Shown in pieces: positions 44,893 to 49,327 of a stretch of DNA of 49,327 nucleotides. Where the stretch lies: contig NZ_JAAVUV010000021.1 of NCBI RefSeq assembly GCF_018449635.1, positions 1 to 49,327 of the forward strand, written 5' to 3'. The position numbers and the translations under genes are program-made. The stretch comes from Caballeronia sp. dw_276. Lineage in GTDB: Bacteria > Pseudomonadota > Gammaproteobacteria > Burkholderiales > Burkholderiaceae. Under the pieces are notes generated by a model. The model was not told the DNA's origin. It searched no databases and was given only the letters and a program-made list of their open reading frames with translations. Each line of letters starts with the position of its first letter. Positions within the stretch are counted from its first letter, which is position 1.

Positions 44893-45324
44893 TCAGGATT
44901 CGACAGCAACCAGGTTGCCCTTGATCTGGGACGACTTGCCGCGGAACATGGCGACAGTTTCCTGGTTGCGGTTCGTTACCCGGATGTCGTAGATTCCCGT
45001 TCTGCCCGTCAGCGATTGTTCAATTGCCTCGGCAGTCAGGCGATCGCCGCCTTTGACGGCGCGCAAGAATTCGATTGAGCAGCCGGCGGCGACCGTGTTG
45101 ATGTTGTACGAATTGCAGGCGAACGCGAACGTTGAATCGGCCAACGTGAAAATGAGGCCGCCGTGACAGATTCCGTGGCCGTTCAGGAAGTCATCCCGAA
45201 CGTTCATCTGCATGCGCGCGTATCCTGGCCGCACTTCCTCCAGTTCCAGGCCGAGCGCACGGCTGCACGCGTCCGCTCCGTACATGGTTTGCGCGGTTGC
45301 TTCGGCGAGTTCCTGGGCTGTCAT
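44893..45324 (-). CDS. paaI: Hydroxyphenylacetyl-CoA thioesterase PaaI
   Basis: 143 residues, a hotdog-fold thioesterase. The catalytic region NGHGICHGGLIFTLADSTFAFA holds N48, H54 and D63. PaaI releases CoA from ring-hydroxylated or dead-end phenylacetyl-CoA intermediates and so rescues the pathway. The ATG at 45324 follows GGAGAAGG; the TTG at 45339 in the same frame is not needed. Confidence 0.94.
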   Translation of the reverse strand: MTAQELAEATAQTMYGADACSRALGLELEEVRPGYARMQMNVRDDFLNGHGICHGGLIFTLADSTFAFACNSYNINTVAAGCSIEFLRAVKGGDRLTAEAIEQSLTGRTGIYDIRVTNRNQETVAMFRGKSSQIKGNLVAVES

Positions 45325-45357
45325 TGCTGCCTTCTCCAAAAGCGATGTAGTTGTTTG

Positions 45358-46155
45358 TCAGAGACCTTCGAATCGCGGCGCACGCTTTTCCTTGAACGCG
45401 GCGACCCCTTCGGCGTAGTCATGCGAGTCGCCGAGTTCACGCTGAACGTCGCGCTCGAGGTCCAGTTGCTGATCGAGCGTATTGTTCGCGCCAGCACGGA
45501 TCGCGTGTTTGATTGCCGCGACGGCCTTGGCAGGCTGTTGCGCCAGTTGTGTCGCAAGTGTTGCCGCAACGCTTTCCAGTTCGGCATCATCGACGACGTT
45601 CCACACCAGACCCCATGCGTGCGCTTGCTCCGCACCCAGCTTGTCGCCGGTAAGCGCAAGACCCATTGCACGGGCTTCGCCCACTCGCCTTGGCAACAGC
45701 CACGTACCGCCCGAGTCCGGTACCAAGCCAATTTTCACGAACGCCTGGACGAAGCTCGCCGAACGAGCGGCGACGATCAAGTCGCAGGCCATGGCGAGAT
45801 TGGCGCCCGCGCCGGCGGCGATGCCATTTACCGCCGCAATCACGGGCAGACGTGACGCCTGCAGCCGACGCACGAGCGGATTGAAGTGCTGGTCAATAAG
45901 CGCGCCCAGATTGGTCATGGCACCCGGCGTGAAGTCGAGATCGGCAAGGTCCTGACCCGCGCAAAAACCACGGCCCGATCCCGTGATCACGAGCGCACGG
46001 GCGTGACTCTTTTCAATTTCGTCCAGCGCTTTACCTAACTCCTCATGCATCGTGCGCGTGAAGCTGTTCAGCTTTTCTGGGCGACTCAATGTCAACGTTG
46101 CTACGTGCGTGGTCTCGTCGATATTGAAAACAATCGACTTGCTTTGGTCGGACAT
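45358..46155 (-). CDS. paaG: 2-(1,2-epoxy-1,2-dihydrophenyl)acetyl-CoA isomerase
   Basis: 265 residues of the crotonase superfamily. The oxyanion-hole segments GFCAGQDL and GAGANLAMACD are present. The residue that is a catalytic Glu in hydratases is replaced in GAGANLAM, while D147 in LVPDSGG is kept, which fits PaaG isomerase chemistry rather than hydration. It converts ring-epoxide-CoA to oxepin-CoA and can also shift double bonds. AAAGGAG lies about 6 bases before the ATG at 46155. Confidence 0.92.
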   Translation of the reverse strand: MSDQSKSIVFNIDETTHVATLTLSRPEKLNSFTRTMHEELGKALDEIEKSHARALVITGSGRGFCAGQDLADLDFTPGAMTNLGALIDQHFNPLVRRLQASRLPVIAAVNGIAAGAGANLAMACDLIVAARSASFVQAFVKIGLVPDSGGTWLLPRRVGEARAMGLALTGDKLGAEQAHAWGLVWNVVDDAELESVAATLATQLAQQPAKAVAAIKHAIRAGANNTLDQQLDLERDVQRELGDSHDYAEGVAAFKEKRAPRFEGL

Positions 46156-46271
46156 GAAGTCTCCTTTGGCTAGTGCGCAAATACCCATGCCTTCGATACT
46201 AATCGCGCCCGACCGCGGTTTCCATTCGGCCGAATGGCCTAGGACTGGGCGCAATTTCCTGAGCCGGACAC

Positions 46272-47981
46272 CTATGCCGTTTGGCTGACTACCGGCGGCG
46301 CGATCTTTGGCGCAACATGGACTCTGCTTTGAACGACGCGAAAGCGATTGGCCACAAACGCGGCGTCGGATAGCGCCGCGTTTGCAGCCGGATTGGCGCC
46401 TGTGCCGTGGAAGTCCGAATACGCCGCGGTCTGGTTCACGAAGACGCCGCTGGTCAGGTTGATCGACAGCGCAACGCCGCCGCGGATTGCGGCGTCATAG
46501 GCTGCTTCGACTACTGCGTCGTCCGTGCTGTACACGGAGAAGGTCAACGCGCCATGTTCCGCTGCAATCGATCCGGCCAGTTCCAGCGATTGCGCCGTCG
46601 AATCCGTGGCAATGACAAACGAAATTGGGCCGAACCATTCGCGTGTGAAATTTGCGGCGTCAGTGTGCACGTCGAGCTTGAGCATCAGCGGTGAGCGCAC
46701 TTGAGCATCGGAGAAAACGGGATGAGCAAGCGATTGACTATCGGTAAGCACTTCGCCAAGTTGCCGCGCTTCGGCGATGCGACCCATCACGCCGTCGTTC
46801 TGTATGGCGCCAGTCAACTCGACGGCGCGGGCCGGATCGGAGATCAGCTTTTCCACGGCGGCCGCCAGTGCGTTCGCGACGTCGTCAAAGCTCATCTGGC
46901 CTTCGCTTGTGCGAATGCCGTCGCGGGGAACGTAGATGTTCTGCGGCGCAGTGCACATCTGTCCGGAGTAAAGGGCAAGAGAGAAGGCAATGTTGCTGGC
47001 GACGGCTTTGATGTTGTCGACCGAATCAATCACGATCTGGTTCACGCCCGCTTTTTCAGTGTAGACCTGAGCCTGATGTGCGTTGCGTTCGAGCCAGTTG
47101 CCGTTTTGCGTGCTGCCGGTGAAGTCTATGATCTTGATTTCCGGACGCAGCGCGAGATCCTGTACGAGAGGACCGTCGTTCCCTTCGGTAGCCAGGAGGG
47201 TGACCACATTTGGGTCGAATCCGGCCTCACGCAGGACGTCACGCGCAATGCGCACTGTGACGGCCAGTGGCAAGATCGCCCCCGGATGCGGCTTGACGAC
47301 AACGGTGTTACCCGTAGCCAGGTCGGCGAACATGCCGGGATAGCCATTCCACGTTGGAAATGTGCAGCAGCCAAGCACGAGCCCCGTGCCGCGTGGTACG
47401 ACCGTGAATTGCTTGTGCATCGCGAGCGGGGGATTCTTGCCTTGAGGCTTTTCCCAGTATGCGCTGGCAGGAATTCGGTGAAGCTGGTCCCACGCGTAGG
47501 CCACTGCTTCCAGCGCCCGGTCTTGCGCGTGTGGGCCGCCGGCCTGAAACGCCATCATGAATGCCTGCCCGGTTGTATGCATGACGCTGTAACCGATCTC
47601 GAAACTGGCCTTGTTCAACCGCGAAAGAATCTCGAGGCTTACACCAGCCCAAGCCGCAGGTCCTGCCGCGCGCCACTGGCGTTGCGCCGTGGCGGAGGCA
47701 TCCAGCAACGCGTCGACGTCCGCTTTCGGATAGCGGATCCCCAATGCGAATCCAAAAGGTGACCGCTCATTGCCGACTGTCTCACCAGTGGAAGGCTGAT
47801 CCAGCGCGAACGTCTGATTCAGGTGGGCCTTGAAGGCCGCCTCGCCGTCCGAATTCGCCGTTTCCCCGTACACTTTGGGACTAGGCATTTCGGCAAACGG
47901 GCTCCAGTAACCGCGCGTTGCAATAGCGGCAAGCGCTTGAGTAAGCGTTGCTTCGTGCTTCGTGAAGAGCGGATGGGTCAT
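46272..47981 (-). CDS. paaN: Phenylacetic acid degradation protein PaaN (aldehyde dehydrogenase type)
   Basis: 569 residues of the aldehyde dehydrogenase superfamily. The nucleotide region includes WNGYPG and VVKPHP (K230), the FTGS turn is at 287-290, the general base is E309 and the catalytic thiol C343 in SGQMCTAPQN. It is the shorter PaaN form without the C-terminal MaoC-like hydratase of enteric PaaZ, so oxepin-CoA ring hydrolysis must be supplied elsewhere. It should oxidise the semialdehyde after ring opening. The ATG at 47981 lacks a clear ribosome-binding site. It heads the minus-strand paa run. Confidence 0.93.
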   Translation of the reverse strand: MTHPLFTKHEATLTQALAAIATRGYWSPFAEMPSPKVYGETANSDGEAAFKAHLNQTFALDQPSTGETVGNERSPFGFALGIRYPKADVDALLDASATAQRQWRAAGPAAWAGVSLEILSRLNKASFEIGYSVMHTTGQAFMMAFQAGGPHAQDRALEAVAYAWDQLHRIPASAYWEKPQGKNPPLAMHKQFTVVPRGTGLVLGCCTFPTWNGYPGMFADLATGNTVVVKPHPGAILPLAVTVRIARDVLREAGFDPNVVTLLATEGNDGPLVQDLALRPEIKIIDFTGSTQNGNWLERNAHQAQVYTEKAGVNQIVIDSVDNIKAVASNIAFSLALYSGQMCTAPQNIYVPRDGIRTSEGQMSFDDVANALAAAVEKLISDPARAVELTGAIQNDGVMGRIAEARQLGEVLTDSQSLAHPVFSDAQVRSPLMLKLDVHTDAANFTREWFGPISFVIATDSTAQSLELAGSIAAEHGALTFSVYSTDDAVVEAAYDAAIRGGVALSINLTSGVFVNQTAAYSDFHGTGANPAANAALSDAAFVANRFRVVQSRVHVAPKIAPPVVSQTA

Positions 47982-48029
47982 GTCGGCAAAATGATTAATG
48001 GCGGTGAGGAGCGTTCGGATAATTAATTA

Positions 48030-48043
48030 ACCGACCGGTTGGT
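48030..48043. promoter_or_regulatory. TetR-type palindrome between paaN and the paaF-like gene
   Basis: ACCGACCGGTTGGT is a near-perfect palindrome (12 of 14 positions symmetric) centred between the divergent starts. It resembles operators of PaaR, the TetR-family repressor released by phenylacetyl-CoA in betaproteobacteria. No paaR gene is in the window, so the assignment is inference. Confidence 0.6.
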
Positions 48044-48112
48044 ATGCGAATGTTAGCATTATCGAGACGCGTGCGCGAAGCGATTTCGCGCGAGTTCATA
48101 TAGGAGGAGTGG

Positions 48113-48889
48113 ATGTCTTACGAGAATCTGTTGACCGAAGTACGTGGGCGTGTCGGCTTGATCACGCTGAACCGGCCGAAAGCACTCAACGCGCTCAACG
48201 ACGCACTGATGGACGAACTCGGCACAGTGCTCAAGCAATTCGATGCCGACGAAAACATCGGCGCCATCGTGCTGACCGGCAGCGAAAAGGCGTTCGCAGC
48301 CGGGGCGGACATCGGCATGATGGCCAACTACACGTATATGGATACGTTCAAAGGCGACTACATCACGCGCAACTGGGAGACGGTACGCACTATTCGCAAG
48401 CCAATCATCGCGGCTGTCGCCGGGTTCGCCTTGGGCGGCGGCTGTGAACTGGCGATGATGTGCGACATCATCATTGCCGCCGATACCGCCAAGTTTGGTC
48501 AACCCGAAATCAAACTCGGTGTGATCCCGGGTGCAGGTGGCACGCAGCGGCTGCCGCGCGCTGTGTCGAAGGCGAAGGCAATGGACATGTGCCTCACTGC
48601 GCGAATGATGGACGCCGACGAAGCCGAACGGGCAGGGTTGGTGTCGCGCGTCGTCCCGGCGGCGAGTTTGTTGGACGAAGCCATGCAGGCAGCATCGACA
48701 ATCGCAAGCTTCTCCTTGCCAGCTGTGATGATGGCGAAGGAATCGGTTAATCGCGCGTATGAATCGACGCTGGCAGAAGGTGTTCATTTCGAGCGCCGCA
48801 TGTTCCATTCTCTTTTCGCGACCGAAGATCAGAAGGAAGGAATGGCTGCTTTTGTAGAGAAGCGGAAACCTGCTTTTAAGCATCGATGA
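48113..48889 (+). CDS. paaF: Enoyl-CoA hydratase (PaaF-type)
   Basis: 258 residues of the crotonase family. Both hydratase glutamates are present, E112 in ALGGGCELAMMCD and E132 in GQPEIKLGVIPGAGG, with oxyanion segment KAFAAGADI. The enzyme hydrates 2,3-dehydroadipyl-CoA or other enoyl-CoAs; the paa role rests on the divergent paaN cluster and the shared palindrome. AGGAGGAG directly upstream makes this one of the best ribosome-binding sites in the window. The exact symbol could also be a general fatty-acid hydratase. Confidence 0.88.
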   Translation: MSYENLLTEVRGRVGLITLNRPKALNALNDALMDELGTVLKQFDADENIGAIVLTGSEKAFAAGADIGMMANYTYMDTFKGDYITRNWETVRTIRKPIIAAVAGFALGGGCELAMMCDIIIAADTAKFGQPEIKLGVIPGAGGTQRLPRAVSKAKAMDMCLTARMMDADEAERAGLVSRVVPAASLLDEAMQAASTIASFSLPAVMMAKESVNRAYESTLAEGVHFERRMFHSLFATEDQKEGMAAFVEKRKPAFKHR

Positions 48890-49073
48890 AATTCTTTTGC
48901 TGAACCCCTTGCGCAGTGTTGAAACGGGCACTAGAATTCCGTTCCTTCGCTTCACAACGAGGCGAAGGGAAGTGAGAAAGTGCAGTAGCAGTGGCGCGCA
49001 AGAGGATGCCGCAGAGCCAAGCAGGACGGGCCTTGCAGCGGAATCGGAAGTCGGGGGTTGAGTAAAAAACCTG

Positions 49074-49102
49074 TTGACGAAATGCGAAACGTTCTACATA
49101 AT
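49074..49102 (+). promoter_or_regulatory. rrn P1-like promoter
   Basis: TTGACG (49074-49079), 17 bases, CATAAT (49097-49102). An A-rich tract (AGTAAAAAAC) sits just before the -35, like an UP element. Start expected near 49109. Confidence 0.6.
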
Positions 49103-49178
49103 CTTGTTTCTGTGCTGCAAACGCAGCGACGCGAAAGCGGTGGTGTTCTGAGGGTTAGGATGCTGCGGTTCTCGCGAA

Positions 49179-49191
49179 TGTTCTTTAAAAA
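49179..49191 (+). promoter_or_regulatory. rRNA antitermination boxA
   Basis: TGTTCTTTAAAAA matches the boxA of Burkholderiaceae rrn leaders, bound by NusB/S10 to keep polymerase processive. It is followed by GGGCGCTTG-type boxC-like sequence. Confidence 0.7.
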
Positions 49192-49327
49192 CTAACAGCC
49201 GATAAGTGTGGGCGCTTGGTGCTTGGCTTTGAAACGTGGTGGTGTCTTTCGAGGTGCTGCCGTGAAGCGAAAGTATCAAGTCTCACACTAGTATTAAGGT
49301 AGGTTTTGAGCGTCTTTTTCGAAAGGA

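Larger units (their letters stand above)
48890..49327 (+). other. rRNA operon upstream and leader region
   Basis: No coding sequence. A 7-bp hairpin CCTTCGC / GCGAAGG (48944-48968) follows paaF without a T-run. The rest reads as an rrn promoter and leader: AT-rich stretch, strong promoter, then boxA, continuing to the window end. The 16S gene itself is not reached. Confidence 0.65.

Noticed and set aside
49094..49279. 61-codon minus-strand frame at the window end
   Set aside because: It lies in the rrn promoter/leader and has no ribosome-binding site or protein-like conservation signal.

Overview
The window is chromosomal DNA of a high-GC betaproteobacterium of the family Burkholderiaceae, most like Paraburkholderia/Caballeronia. 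The gene order hemA-prfA-prmC-grxD-ubiX, the run rpe-gph-trpE-trpG-trpD-trpC, a separate paa (phenylacetate) gene group and the protein sequences all point there; the genus is inference. Almost every gene is an ordinary single-copy chromosomal gene. I see no prophage, insertion sequence, CRISPR array or toxin-antitoxin pair.

Layout. 1-5.2 kb: an FAD oxidoreductase, then a sugar-acid module (mannitol-dehydrogenase-family reductase, zinc alcohol dehydrogenase, divergent FadR-type GntR regulator) with three copies of a 12-bp operator-like motif, and a small uncharacterised protein. 5.6-12.8 kb: a methyltransferase, a TetR-DUF1415 pair divergent from an MFS exporter with a double operator, a nitroreductase, a second MFS carrier and a YegD-type Hsp70 relative. 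12.9-16.1 kb: cold-shock protein with a long leader, APC permease, LigB-type dioxygenase. 16.1-21.3 kb (minus strand): ubiX, grxD, prmC, prfA, hemA and an atypical response regulator that lacks its phosphoacceptor. 21.5-25.4 kb: small membrane protein, aminopeptidase P, HAD phosphatase, AsmA/DUF748-like protein. 25.5-29.4 kb (minus strand): ettA, a small secreted DUF3761 protein, a truncated DinD and ychF. 29.6-34.2 kb (plus strand): UbiH-family hydroxylase, dsbC, M61 peptidase, azoR.

34.2-41.5 kb (minus strand) reads rpe-gph-[structured 400-bp gap]-trpE-trpG-trpD-trpC-CYTH-ung, with short gaps or 4-base overlaps that suggest translational coupling. 41.8-43.4 kb holds apaG, a possible 40-residue membrane microprotein and mltA. 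43.5-48.9 kb is phenylacetate catabolism: paaN-paaG-paaI-paaK on the minus strand, divergent from a paaF-type enoyl-CoA hydratase, with a TetR-type palindrome between them. The genes for the PaaABCDE epoxidase are not in the window. The last 250 bases look like the promoter and boxA leader of a ribosomal RNA operon whose 16S gene would start just past the end.

No wholly new multi-gene system stands out. The best leads are the two folded elements in the gph-trpE gap, the TetR operator that fills the spacer of a strong promoter, the three-site GntR control region, the degenerate receiver next to hemA, the truncated DinD and a probably leaderless ubiH-type mRNA.
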